DNA of 64,000 bases from JAWQFO01 sp033436665. Lineage in GTDB: Bacteria > Pseudomonadota > Alphaproteobacteria > Rhodobacterales > Rhodobacteraceae. This document shows, in pieces, positions 1 through 8,282 of this stretch; the stretch's first letter is position 1; every line of letters begins with the position of its first letter. The stretch spans positions 62,001 to 126,000 of the forward strand of contig NZ_JAWQFO010000003.1 of assembly GCF_033436665.1 (NCBI RefSeq), in the 5' to 3' direction. Both the position numbers and the translations under genes were made by a program. Under the pieces are notes generated by a model that did no database searches, was not told where the DNA came from, and saw only the letters and a program-made list of their open reading frames with translations.

Positions 1-911
1 AGTTTCTCTCGGACCGGCGCGTCATCGACTACAGCCCGTGGAAATGGCAGCCCCTGCTGCAACTCGTGATCCTGTCCAAACGCCCGTTCACCAGCGGCGC
101 GGCCTACAAGTCGATCTGGAACCACGAGGCCGGGGAAAGCCCGCTGATGACGATCACCAAGTCGCAGACCTCGGCGGTCGCCGCCGAGATGCGCAAGCGG
201 CACGGCGATGACGTGATGGTCGATTTCTGCATGCGTTACGGCAACCCGTCGACGAAATCGAAGGTCCGCGAGATGATCGCGGCGGGCTGCCGCAAGATCC
301 TGTTCTTCCCGCTTTACCCGCATTACGCCGGGGCGACCTCGGCCACGGCCAACGACGCCTTCTTCCGCGCGCTCATGGCCGAGAAGTGGCAGCCGGTGAC
401 CCGCACCGTCGAGCCCTATTTCGACCGGCCCGACTATATCGAGGCACTGGCGCAATCAATCGAGCGCGCCTACGCGGGGATGGAGCGAAAGCCTGACATC
501 CTTGTCTGTTCCTACCACGGCGTGCCGGTGCGCTACCTGATGGAGGGCGATCCCTACCACTGCCAGTGCCAGAAGACGACGCGGCTGCTGAAGGAACGTC
601 TCGGCTGGGCCGATACCGAGATCACCACCACCTTCCAGTCGCGCTTCGGACCCGAGGAATGGCTCAAGCCATACACCGTCGAAGAGGTTGCGCGGCTGGC
701 GAAGGCGGGCAAAAAGTCCATCGCCGTCTGCGCCCCGGCCTTCTCGGCCGACTGCATCGAAACGCTCGAGGAGATCAACGAGGAGATCCGCGAAAGTTTC
801 GAGGAAGCGGGCGGCGAGACCTTCACCTATATTCCCTGCCTCAACGACGACGCGGCGCATGTCACCGCCCTTTCGAACGTCATCGACGACAACATGGAAG
901 GCTGGGTCTGA
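1..911 (+). CDS. hemH: Ferrochelatase (5'-truncated by window edge)
   Basis: Ferrochelatase inserts Fe2+ into protoporphyrin IX, the last step of heme synthesis. The reading frame is open from base 3, so the start lies before the window. About 302 residues are visible of a protein usually near 350. The family signature is clear: SYHGVP with the catalytic His, followed by EGDPYHCQC, then FQSRFGPEEWLKPYT, and a late Glu-rich stretch (TLEEINEE) that fits the metal-handling Glu region. It converges on the L,D-transpeptidase gene to the right, with a hairpin between them. HemJ, which acts one step earlier, is also in this window (near 40.3 kb) but not adjacent. Confidence 0.95.
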   Translation, partial: FLSDRRVIDYSPWKWQPLLQLVILSKRPFTSGAAYKSIWNHEAGESPLMTITKSQTSAVAAEMRKRHGDDVMVDFCMRYGNPSTKSKVREMIAAGCRKILFFPLYPHYAGATSATANDAFFRALMAEKWQPVTRTVEPYFDRPDYIEALAQSIERAYAGMERKPDILVCSYHGVPVRYLMEGDPYHCQCQKTTRLLKERLGWADTEITTTFQSRFGPEEWLKPYTVEEVARLAKAGKKSIAVCAPAFSADCIETLEEINEEIRESFEEAGGETFTYIPCLNDDAAHVTALSNVIDDNMEGWV

Positions 912-918
912 AACGCGA

Positions 919-942
919 AAGGCGGCCACGGCGGGCCGCCTT
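919..942. terminator. Hairpin between convergent hemH and L,D-transpeptidase genes
   Basis: An 8-bp inverted repeat, AAGGCGGC/GCCGCCTT, with an 8-base loop lies just after the hemH stop. It is placed to end both convergent transcripts. The T-run is only two bases on each side, so it is a weak intrinsic terminator at best. Confidence 0.5.
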
Positions 943-963
943 CCGGACAGCGATTTTCTTCCG

Positions 964-1569
964 TCAGATCACCCGGACCTGCGTGCCGACCTGGGCCAGC
1001 GCAAAGAGGTCCTGGATGTGGGCATTGTAAAGCCCGATGCACCCGTTCGACGACTTGCGTCCGATCTTGCGATTGTCGTGGGTGCCATGGATCCGGTAGT
1101 AGGTCCAGCTGAGGTAAAGCGCGTGGGTGCCAAGTGGGTTATCCGGTCCGGGCGGGATGTACCGCGGCCACTCGGGATTGCGCTTGAGCATATTGGGCGT
1201 CGGGCGCCAGTCCGGGCCGACTACCTTCTGGATCACCGACGTGCGGCCGCGTCGGGTCAGTTCTTCGCTGATCGGGATGCTCGACGGGTAAAGCCGGTAC
1301 GTGACCTGGTCCGGTCCCCAGTAGTGCAGCGCGCGGCTGTCGATATCGACAAGGATCGCCCCGTTGCGCAGCGACGAGAAATAGGGCCGCCAGTCCTGCG
1401 CGCTGAAACTCGAGATGTTGCGCCGCACGTTGGGATTGGCTTCGCGCTCGGACTCGAGCACGTTCTGCTCGCCGACGAGGCGCTGGGCGTAGGCCGGGGC
1501 GGCGAGCAACGAAGCGGTACCGGCTATGAACCCGCGGCGGGTCGGGGCGGCGAATCGCGAATCGGACAC
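964..1569 (-). CDS. Exported L,D-transpeptidase (YkuD family)
   Basis: A 201-residue protein of the YkuD/ErfK family, which cross-links peptidoglycan or anchors proteins to it through a catalytic Cys. I chose the GTG at 1569 because GGAGGAGA lies seven bases upstream. This gives an N-terminus with TRRGFIAG and a hydrophobic stretch ending APAYA, a Tat-like signal peptide. The catalytic region has HGTH (His about 161) and SSNGCIG (Cys about 177). Most family members have Arg right after GC[IV]; here it is Gly. The remainder of the domain looks intact. It is divergent from the CAP-domain lipoprotein gene. The exact substrate cannot be read from the sequence. Confidence 0.85.
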   Translation of the reverse strand: MSDSRFAAPTRRGFIAGTASLLAAPAYAQRLVGEQNVLESEREANPNVRRNISSFSAQDWRPYFSSLRNGAILVDIDSRALHYWGPDQVTYRLYPSSIPISEELTRRGRTSVIQKVVGPDWRPTPNMLKRNPEWPRYIPPGPDNPLGTHALYLSWTYYRIHGTHDNRKIGRKSSNGCIGLYNAHIQDLFALAQVGTQVRVI

Positions 1570-1735
1570 GTCTGGTCTCCTCCATATGCGTCTGGGCACT
1601 TCTGCACCGATATTATGGCGGTAATGCCTCAGTCGCAAATCAATCAGCTACCGTGGCGCGAACTATCGGAAAAGTGCGTTTGAACTGGGCAGCATCCCGC
1701 GATAAGCCCGATGGGGGTTTTTCTGGGAGTCTGCC

Positions 1736-2251
1736 ATGATCCGATTGCTGTCGATATTGTCCGTGCTCGTGCTCACGCTCGCTGCCTGCGAGCCGGTCGG
1801 CCAGGGCTCCGCCATCGGGCCCGACGGAAAGCCGCTTCCCAAGGTCTACCGGATCAGCCGCTTCCAGTCCGACGAGATCCAGGTCCGGATGCTCGACGCC
1901 GTGAACTCGCTGCGCGCCGCGTCGAGCCTGCAGCCGGTCTCGCTGAACTCGCAGCTCAATGCCGCCGCCGCCACCCATTCGCGCGACATGTCGATCCAGA
2001 ACCGCCCCTGGCACTTCGGCTCCGACGGCTCCTCGCCGATCGACCGCGTTCGCCGCTCGGGCTATTCCGGCACACTCGTCGGCGAGAACATCTCGGAGAC
2101 CTACGAGACCGAACTCGAGACCCTTGCCGCCTGGATGGAACAACCCGACACGCGCCGCATCATCATGTCGCCCGCCGCGACGTCGCTGGGCTTCAACTGG
2201 CACCAGGAATCGAGCGGCAAGATCTGGTGGACGATGATCCTGGGCGGCTGA
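1736..2251 (+). CDS. CAP-domain (SCP/PR-1-like) lipoprotein
   Basis: A 171-residue predicted lipoprotein: the signal sequence ends in the lipobox LAAC, with Cys18 as the lipidated residue. The rest resembles bacterial CAP/SCP domains: an NSLRAASSLQPV helix, a THSRDM segment, WHFGSDGSSP, GENI, then a C-terminal strand with KIWWTMILGG. Bacterial CAP proteins are secreted and mostly of unknown activity, so a role at the cell envelope is inferred from location only. It is followed directly by a strong terminator, so it is probably the end of its transcript. The start ATG follows TGGGAGTCTGCC, an acceptable ribosome-binding region. Confidence 0.8.
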   Translation: MIRLLSILSVLVLTLAACEPVGQGSAIGPDGKPLPKVYRISRFQSDEIQVRMLDAVNSLRAASSLQPVSLNSQLNAAAATHSRDMSIQNRPWHFGSDGSSPIDRVRRSGYSGTLVGENISETYETELETLAAWMEQPDTRRIIMSPAATSLGFNWHQESSGKIWWTMILGG

Positions 2252-2276
2252 CGCCGGTTCGGATCGAGCAAAAAAG

Positions 2277-2301
2277 AAGGGCCGCATCGCGCGGCCCTTT
2301 T
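2277..2301. terminator. Bidirectional intrinsic terminator
   Basis: A 9-bp stem AAGGGCCGC/GCGGCCCTT with a five-base loop and a T-run on the + strand. The A-rich run just before it supplies a T-run on the - strand. It serves both the CAP lipoprotein gene and the convergent alaE gene. A nearly identical hairpin lies at 4535-4560. Confidence 0.85.
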
Positions 2302-2367
2302 GCATGTCGACGTGAAGTTGGCCGTGCCAGTACCGTACGCCTCTAAGTCAAAGCCGTCGGACGTTGT

Positions 2368-2769
2368 TCAGTCGACCCCGAACAGCCTTCGGGTGAACTC
2401 GAGGAAGATCCCGAACGGGCGGCTGACCACGAACATCAGGATCGCAGTCGACGCCAGCAGCACGAGTATCTCGCCCCCGTCAGCCCCGACGATGAACAGA
2501 ACCAGGCCATAGACCGGCAACTGGAACGACAAAAAGGCGCTGCCGTCGATCAGCGTCTTGCTCCAAGACACGGTGGGCTTCGTCGTCCGGAAAAACCAAT
2601 CCCGCCAAAGCCCGTAGGGTCGCCCTGTCAGGACCATGAGCGGGATCATGGTCGCGCGCGTCTTGAGAACCTCGGCAGGCGCCATGCCGGCCACGAACAA
2701 TTCGGTCACGGCTGCAACAGTCGTGAAGAACGCAATGGTTGCAAAAGTGTCGACCAGTGTTCTGCGCAT
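2368..2769 (-). CDS. alaE: L-alanine exporter AlaE
   Basis: A 133-residue inner-membrane protein that resembles E. coli AlaE (YgaW), an exporter that relieves toxic intracellular L-alanine. From memory of the family I recognise the DTFA start, the GRPYG.WRD motif (family WPYGMYRD), the SFQLPVY segment, VGADGG, and the terminal RRLFGVD (family RRLFKVS). About four hydrophobic segments are visible. I chose the ATG at 2769; a GTG at 2778 adds three residues. Neither has a strong ribosome-binding site. Its base composition, like that of the next gene, looks less G+C-rich than most of the window. In E. coli the gene responds to alanine; no regulatory site is visible here. Confidence 0.85.
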   Translation of the reverse strand: MRRTLVDTFATIAFFTTVAAVTELFVAGMAPAEVLKTRATMIPLMVLTGRPYGLWRDWFFRTTKPTVSWSKTLIDGSAFLSFQLPVYGLVLFIVGADGGEILVLLASTAILMFVVSRPFGIFLEFTRRLFGVD

Positions 2770-3015
2770 GGGCCGCACGTACCACCGGGGCTGGAACCTG
2801 TCGACGTCAGCTTTGTCCGGTAAGCGGGGTCAACTCTCGGACGCGCCAAAGTCCGCAACGCGCCCGTTCGGGCCTTTCCTGCAACGCACGACATTCTGCA
2901 GCTCAGCGCCCAAAGACACTTTCCTCACGTCACCCAATTCATCCGATTTACCGATTGGTTTTCAACGGGAGCGTGACTTAGTCTTCAACCAAGCGATCAA
3001 CTATAGGGATATGTC

Positions 3016-4359
3016 ATGCTCACCAAACGCACGTTTTTGTCCGGTCTGGCATCGACCAGTGCTCTGGCCCTCGTCCCCGCGCGCGTCCGGGCGCAAGCAC
3101 CGGATGCGACGCTGTTCACAAACGTTCGGGTTTTCGACGGGATGTCCGATCAACTGACCGATCTGACGAACGTACTGGTCGAGGGAGAACTGATCCGGGA
3201 GATTTCACCGGTCGCGAACGCTGCACCGGAAGTTCCGCGAATCGAAGGAGACGGCCGCACGCTGATGCCGGGGCTGCTCGACATGCACGTCCACCTGCAG
3301 TGGAACCAGGATCCGGCCGGTTTCCTGACGGCACGCCCAGATTACATCGCCGCATTGGCCTTGAGCGAAAGTGAAGCCACCCTGATGCGTGGCTTTACCA
3401 GTGTCCGCGATACCGGTGGCGGCGTCCTCGGTCTGGCGCGAGCCATAGACGAAGGCCTCCACCCCGGCCCGCGCATTCAAGCGTCAAACGCCGCGATCTC
3501 GATGACCGCCGGTCATGGCGACCTTCGGCCGCGGTCCGTGCGGCCACGCGCCTTTGGCGGGCCGCCGTTCACCGAAGCTGAGCGGCTTGGAATCACGCTT
3601 TTTGCAGACGGAGTTCCCGAGGTTCTGGCGGCGGCTCGCGAACAGTTTCGGCAGGGTGCGCACTTCATCAAGATCTTTTCGGGTGGCGCCGTGACCGGTC
3701 TCTACGACCCCTTGGACATCAACGAATATTCCCCGGCCGAGCTCGAAGCCGCAGTGGAAGAGGCCAAACGCTGGAACACCTACGCCACCTCGCACGCCTA
3801 CATGGACACATCGGTCCGCGCCGCGATCGAGGCAGGTTACGAATGTATCGAGCACTGCAACCTGATGACACCTGAGTCGATGGAGTTGGCCGTTGAAAAA
3901 GGGGTCTGGCTTTCGACCCAGGTCGGCTTTTTCGCGGCGGACATTCCGGCCGGATTCACGCCCGCCCAGGCAGAGCGCCAGCAGATGGCATTTGATGGTC
4001 TCGACGCAATGCTGCGGCTGGCGCGCGAGTCCGGAGCCAAGATTGCCCTCGGAACGGACTTCGTCGGATCGCGGGAAACGAAGGCAACGCAGCTGGAGGA
4101 ATTGCAGCTCAGGACGCCATGGTTCAGCAACGCCGAGATTCTGCGGCAGGCGACCGGACTGAACGGACAGCTTTGGGACCTGACCGGCCCGCGCAATCCC
4201 TACCAGGCTGGTCGGGTCGGTATCATCGAAGCAGAAGCCTACGCCGACATTCTTCTCGTGAACGGAGACCCGATTGCCGACCTGACGGTCATGGCCAGCG
4301 CGGACAATTTCGATGTGATCATGAAGGGCGGAAAGGCGCACAAGAACAATCTGGCCTGA
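3016..4359 (+). CDS. Exported metal-dependent amidohydrolase (imidazolonepropionase-like), copy 1
   Basis: A 447-residue amidohydrolase-superfamily enzyme of the imidazolonepropionase-like group, which includes dipeptidases (Xaa-Arg/Xaa-Lys and Xaa-Pro types) and prolidases. Export is suggested by an N-terminus with TKRTFLSG and a hydrophobic stretch ending ARVRAQ. The TIM-barrel metal ligands are all present: HVH after DM, Lys in FIKIFSGG (probable carboxylated Lys), His in TSHAYMD, His in CIEHCN, and Asp in LGTDFVG. A ribosome-binding site (AGGG) sits eight bases before the ATG. A paralogue lies at 19994-21313. Local G+C is low for this window (29 of 60 bases at 3841-3900). The true substrate is unknown. 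Confidence 0.85.
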   Translation: MLTKRTFLSGLASTSALALVPARVRAQAPDATLFTNVRVFDGMSDQLTDLTNVLVEGELIREISPVANAAPEVPRIEGDGRTLMPGLLDMHVHLQWNQDPAGFLTARPDYIAALALSESEATLMRGFTSVRDTGGGVLGLARAIDEGLHPGPRIQASNAAISMTAGHGDLRPRSVRPRAFGGPPFTEAERLGITLFADGVPEVLAAAREQFRQGAHFIKIFSGGAVTGLYDPLDINEYSPAELEAAVEEAKRWNTYATSHAYMDTSVRAAIEAGYECIEHCNLMTPESMELAVEKGVWLSTQVGFFAADIPAGFTPAQAERQQMAFDGLDAMLRLARESGAKIALGTDFVGSRETKATQLEELQLRTPWFSNAEILRQATGLNGQLWDLTGPRNPYQAGRVGIIEAEAYADILLVNGDPIADLTVMASADNFDVIMKGGKAHKNNLA

Positions 4360-4534
4360 ACCATTCGCCAAGGATCAGGGTACATACTGTTGTCGCGGAT
4401 GGCCGAATTGTCCGACGAGCGGCCCCGACTTGCCCGCATGATCGACTTGGGTGGGTAACCGGAAAATCTCCGGTCATCGAAACACGGTCGGCCAGAAGCC
4501 GACCGAACCGACTCGCTTCACACCGCCAAATAAG

Positions 4535-4560
4535 AAAGGGCCGCATTCCGCGGCCCTTTT
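4535..4560. terminator. Bidirectional intrinsic terminator
   Basis: A 10-bp stem AAAGGGCCGC/GCGGCCCTTT with a five-base loop and T-runs available on both strands. It sits between the convergent amidohydrolase and lipoprotein L,D-transpeptidase genes. Its stem is almost the same as that at 2277-2301. Confidence 0.85.
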
Positions 4561-4581
4561 CAGTTCTAGGAAACGTGACCC

Positions 4582-5082
4582 TCAGGGGTTGATTGTGATC
4601 GGCGTGCCGTCGCGGACCATCGCGTAAACGTCTTCGATCTCGCGGTTGCGCACCGCGATGCAGCCCCAGGTCCAGTCCTTCTTGTCCTTGCGGTTCGGTT
4701 TTTCCTGGCCGTGGATGAAGATGTCGCCGCCCGTGCGATAGCCCAGCGCATCGGCGATCTCGCGGTCCTTGTCATTAGGATAGCTGATTCCCACCGACAG
4801 GTGATACTTGCTGTTGGGGTTGCGCCGGTCGATCGTGTAGCGCCCTTCCGGCGTCTTGCCGTCGCCCTGGCGGATCTTGTGGCCCACCGGCGCCCAGCCG
4901 AGGTTCACGTCGTAGGATTTCAGCACCTGGTCGTGGTGCAGAAGGTACATCCGTCGCTCGTTCTTGTTGACGACGACATAGGTCACTTCCGGACCCGAGT
5001 AGCGCTTGAACTTGGGGTCGCCACTGCACGCTCCCAGCGTGACCATCGCGGTCGCACCCATCAAAAGGTCTCTTCTACGCAT
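4582..5082 (-). CDS. L,D-transpeptidase-family lipoprotein (YafK-like)
   Basis: A 166-residue YkuD-domain protein with a lipoprotein signal (LGAC, Cys19). The catalytic elements are FIHGQ (His124) and TWGCIAV (Cys141). The N-terminal domain strand VTYVVVNKNERRMYLL and GDGKTPEGRY are typical of the family's YafK branch. In E. coli that branch includes DpaA, which releases Braun lipoprotein from peptidoglycan rather than cross-linking it. As in the protein at 964-1569, no Arg follows the GC motif. It is one of two YkuD proteins within 4 kb, but they are not close copies. Function as transferase or hydrolase is open. Confidence 0.85.
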   Translation of the reverse strand: MRRRDLLMGATAMVTLGACSGDPKFKRYSGPEVTYVVVNKNERRMYLLHHDQVLKSYDVNLGWAPVGHKIRQGDGKTPEGRYTIDRRNPNSKYHLSVGISYPNDKDREIADALGYRTGGDIFIHGQEKPNRKDKKDWTWGCIAVRNREIEDVYAMVRDGTPITINP

Positions 5083-5196
5083 CAGCCTGTTACCTGTCCC
5101 GGTCTGCTTTTTTCAGCGCGATAGCATAATCCGCGTAGTTTTTCTTTCTGAATTTACCGTGAACTTCCAGAAAATTCTCGGCTTGTTGCAGCTCCG

Positions 5197-6411
5197 TCAA
5201 CGGGTGAAGGCACCGACCATCTCGACATGCGGCGACCAGCGGAACTGGTCGACGACCTGAACCCAGTCCAGCGCGTATCCGGCGCGAACCAGCGTGGCGG
5301 CGTCCCGCGCGAAGGTCACGGGGCTGCACGAGACATGCGCGATCCGCGCCACGCCGGAGCGGGCAAGCTCGGCAATCTGGGCCTCGGCGCCGGCCCGTGG
5401 CGGGTCGATGACGACCGCATCCGCGCCTTGCAGCTCGTCCGGCAGCAATGGACGGCGGAAAAGATCGCGGGCCTCGCCGGTCACCCGCTGCAGCCCTTTC
5501 GCGTGCCGCCAACCCTGTTCGAGCGCGGCGATCATCGCAGCATCGCCTTCGACCGCATGGACTCGCGCCCCGGCCGCCAGCGGCAGGCTGAAGGTCCCGC
5601 AGCCCGCGAACAGGTCCGTGATGCTGCGCGCATCTCCGACGATCTCGCGGACCGCATGCACGAGCGCTGCCTCGCCGTCCTGCGTAGCCTGCAGGAAGGC
5701 GCCCGGCGGCGGCACGACCTCGGCCGGTCCGAACACCTGCGCAGGCGGCGCACGCAGCGCGATCACTTCACCGTCCCAGGTCAAACGCGCCAGACCGCGC
5801 GCCTCGCAAAGCGCCGCCAGTTCCTGCCTGAGCGTGACATCGGCGGGCTTGCCGCCCGTGACCGCGACATCGAGACCTGCGCGCGACGCGGTGACGGCGA
5901 CGGCCAGCGCCGCCTTCCGGCTGGCGCCCAGCAGGGCCAGCGCGTGGGCATTGTCGCGCCCGCCCAGCACGTCGGGCGTCAGCAGGATGCAGCCCGGAAT
6001 CTCGATCACCGCGTCCGAGCCGCGCGCGTGGAACCCGGCGATGGCGCCCTTCTTGGTGCGCCGCGCGGCAAATGTCGCCCGGCGCCGCGAGGCCGGCGGC
6101 GAGGTCACGATGGGCCGGAACGCGGTCTCGATCCCATGCGCGGCAAGCGCATCGCGCACCACCGCGACCTTCCAGTCGGCCACGAAACCGTCGGAGGCAT
6201 GTTGCAACTGGCAGCCGCCGCAGGACCGGAAATGCCGGCAGGGGGCCGCAACACGCTCCTCGGAGGGCGTGACAATCTTCACCTCGGCCAGCCTCTGGCC
6301 CTCGACGGTCCCGCTGACCACCTCACCCGGCAAGGTGAGCGGCACAAAGACCGGGCCCTCGGCCACGCCGTCGCCGTGAATACCCAGCCGCTGGATCAGA
6401 TGTTCGCCCAT
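5197..6411 (-). CDS. Class I SAM-dependent 23S rRNA (uracil-C5) methyltransferase, RlmC/RlmD (TrmA/RumA) family
   Basis: A 404-residue RNA m5U methyltransferase. It starts with a short TRAM-like domain, followed by the iron-sulfur cysteines CRHFRSCGGC (Cys58, 64 and 67) and LQH; GCIL further on probably gives the fourth Cys. The Rossmann part has DLFAGCGTFSLPL (SAM site), VIDPPRAG, and VSCSPVTFARD with the nucleophilic Cys. The closest-known roles are methylation of U747 or U1939 of 23S rRNA; I cannot tell which from sequence alone. It starts 38 bases after the stop of an ABC transporter gene on the same strand and may be the last gene of that transcript. Confidence 0.88.
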   Translation of the reverse strand: MGEHLIQRLGIHGDGVAEGPVFVPLTLPGEVVSGTVEGQRLAEVKIVTPSEERVAAPCRHFRSCGGCQLQHASDGFVADWKVAVVRDALAAHGIETAFRPIVTSPPASRRRATFAARRTKKGAIAGFHARGSDAVIEIPGCILLTPDVLGGRDNAHALALLGASRKAALAVAVTASRAGLDVAVTGGKPADVTLRQELAALCEARGLARLTWDGEVIALRAPPAQVFGPAEVVPPPGAFLQATQDGEAALVHAVREIVGDARSITDLFAGCGTFSLPLAAGARVHAVEGDAAMIAALEQGWRHAKGLQRVTGEARDLFRRPLLPDELQGADAVVIDPPRAGAEAQIAELARSGVARIAHVSCSPVTFARDAATLVRAGYALDWVQVVDQFRWSPHVEMVGAFTR

Positions 6412-6449
6412 GGCTTTCGCTTAGAGCAGCCGACCGGGTCGCAAAAGCC

Positions 6450-8282
6450 CTATTCGGCCGCCTGTGTGCGGATGAACCCACCCGACTGCCGGTGCCAGTA
6501 GCGCGCATAAAGCCCGCCCTGCGCCAGCAGTGCCTCGTGCGTGCCGGTCTCGACGATGCGCCCCTCGTCCATGACCACGATCCGGTCCATCTCGGTCAGC
6601 GTCGACAACCGGTGCGCGATGGCGAGCACCGTCTTGCCCTCCATCACCCGGTCGAGCGCCGACTGGATCGCCGCCTCCACCTCGCTGTCGAGCGCACTGG
6701 TCGCTTCGTCCAACACGAGAATCGGCGCATCCTTCAGGATCGTCCGCGCCAGCGCGATCCTCTGCCGCTGCCCGCCCGACAGCTTCACCCCGCGCTCACC
6801 CAGATGCGCGTCGTATCCCTTGCGCCCATGATGGTCCTCGAGATCGAGGATGAACTCATGCGCCTCGGCCTTGCGCGCGGCGGCCACAACCGCGTCGAAG
6901 TCCGCATCCGGGCGTCCGTACAGGATGTTGTCCCGCGCCGAGCGATTGAACATCGCGGTCTCCTGCGTGACCATCCCGATGTTGCGCCGCAGGCTTTCCT
7001 GCGTGACGTCACGAATGTCCGTGCCGTCGATGAGAATCGTGCCCTCTTCCGGGTCGTAGAGCCGCAAGAGCAGCGCCACGAGCGTCGACTTGCCCACGCC
7101 AGACGCCCCGACGATCCCGAGCTTTTCGCCCGGTGTCACGGTCAGGTCGATGTCGCGCACACCGCCGGTCTCGCGCCCGTAGGCGAATTCGACGCCGCGC
7201 AACGCGATCTCGCCACGCGGCACGACCAGATCGGTCGACCCCGGTGCATCGTCGAGCCGCTTGCGCGGGGTCAGGGTCCGCATCCCGTCCTCGACCTCAC
7301 CCACGTTGGCATAGATCGCCATCAGCGTGAAGCTGACCCAACCCGTCATCTGCGCTATGCGGATCGCCACCGCACCGGCCGCCACGATATCGCCCTGCGT
7401 CGCCGCACCGGCCTGCCACATCAGGATCGTCCCGCCCAGCAGCACCACCGGCAGAAGCCCCGCCAGCGTCATCAGCGCCAACCGGAAACTGGCCGAGAGA
7501 TGCCCGAAGCTGACCGCGCGATCCCGGAAGGTCTGCATCGCGCCCAGCGCTGCGCGGTCCTCGTGATCGGCATGGGCAAACAATTTCACCGTCTTGATGT
7601 TGGTGATCGTGTCGACGACCTGCCCCGAGACCATCGCGCGCGCGCCGGCCCGCGCCGCCGACAGCTTGCGGATGCGCGGCAGGTACCAGCGAATCAGCGC
7701 GAAGTAGAGCACCAGCCACACGCCGAAGCCCAGCGCCACACGCCAGTCAATCGCGAGCAGCAGCAGCACCGACCCAAGCAGCGAGGCCAGCGCGAAGGCC
7801 ACCACGTTGATGCACTCCGACGTGACCTCGGTCACCGCCCGCGCTGCCTGCATCTGCTTTTGCGCAATACGTCCGGCAAAGTCGTCGTCGAAGAAGGTGA
7901 CCGTCTGACCCAGCGTCCAGCGGTGCAGGCGCGACAGCACCAGCGGGTTGAGGTTGGGCTGCACGATGATCGCGTTCGACCCCGCCGACAGACCGAAAAG
8001 GATCGGCCGGGCGACAAGGAAGAACGCCACCGCTCCCACGATCAGGGCGATGTTGCCGCCGTCGAAAAACGCGTCCGGCCCGCCCGCCGCCGTCGCGTCG
8101 ATGACCTTGCCAAGAATCCAGGCGGTGCCTGCCTCCATCGCGCCCGCCGCAGCCGACAGGAAGGCCGCGAGCCACAGCGCCGGCCAGGCACCCGACAGGC
8201 ACCAGCGCAGGAAGGCGCCCAGCGTCTGCGGTGGCGGCCCCTCGGCGGGCGCGAATGGGTCGATCAGGTCAGCGATCTTCAA
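6450..8282 (-). CDS. ABC exporter half-transporter, subunit 2 (MsbA-like)
   Basis: A 610-residue fused permease-ATPase. Residues 1-330 hold about six membrane helices of the type I ABC exporter fold; the C-terminal part is the ATPase with GASGVGKST (Walker A, about residue 390), LSGGQRQR (signature), LVLDEATSALD (Walker B with catalytic Glu) and an H-loop IAHRLS. Its start overlaps the stop of the upstream ABC gene by four bases (ATGA), so the two are translationally coupled and probably form a heterodimer. Both ATP sites look intact, unlike many heterodimeric exporters where one is degenerate. Substrate (lipid, drug or peptide) unknown. Confidence 0.9.
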   Translation of the reverse strand: MKIADLIDPFAPAEGPPPQTLGAFLRWCLSGAWPALWLAAFLSAAAGAMEAGTAWILGKVIDATAAGGPDAFFDGGNIALIVGAVAFFLVARPILFGLSAGSNAIIVQPNLNPLVLSRLHRWTLGQTVTFFDDDFAGRIAQKQMQAARAVTEVTSECINVVAFALASLLGSVLLLLAIDWRVALGFGVWLVLYFALIRWYLPRIRKLSAARAGARAMVSGQVVDTITNIKTVKLFAHADHEDRAALGAMQTFRDRAVSFGHLSASFRLALMTLAGLLPVVLLGGTILMWQAGAATQGDIVAAGAVAIRIAQMTGWVSFTLMAIYANVGEVEDGMRTLTPRKRLDDAPGSTDLVVPRGEIALRGVEFAYGRETGGVRDIDLTVTPGEKLGIVGASGVGKSTLVALLLRLYDPEEGTILIDGTDIRDVTQESLRRNIGMVTQETAMFNRSARDNILYGRPDADFDAVVAAARKAEAHEFILDLEDHHGRKGYDAHLGERGVKLSGGQRQRIALARTILKDAPILVLDEATSALDSEVEAAIQSALDRVMEGKTVLAIAHRLSTLTEMDRIVVMDEGRIVETGTHEALLAQGGLYARYWHRQSGGFIRTQAAE

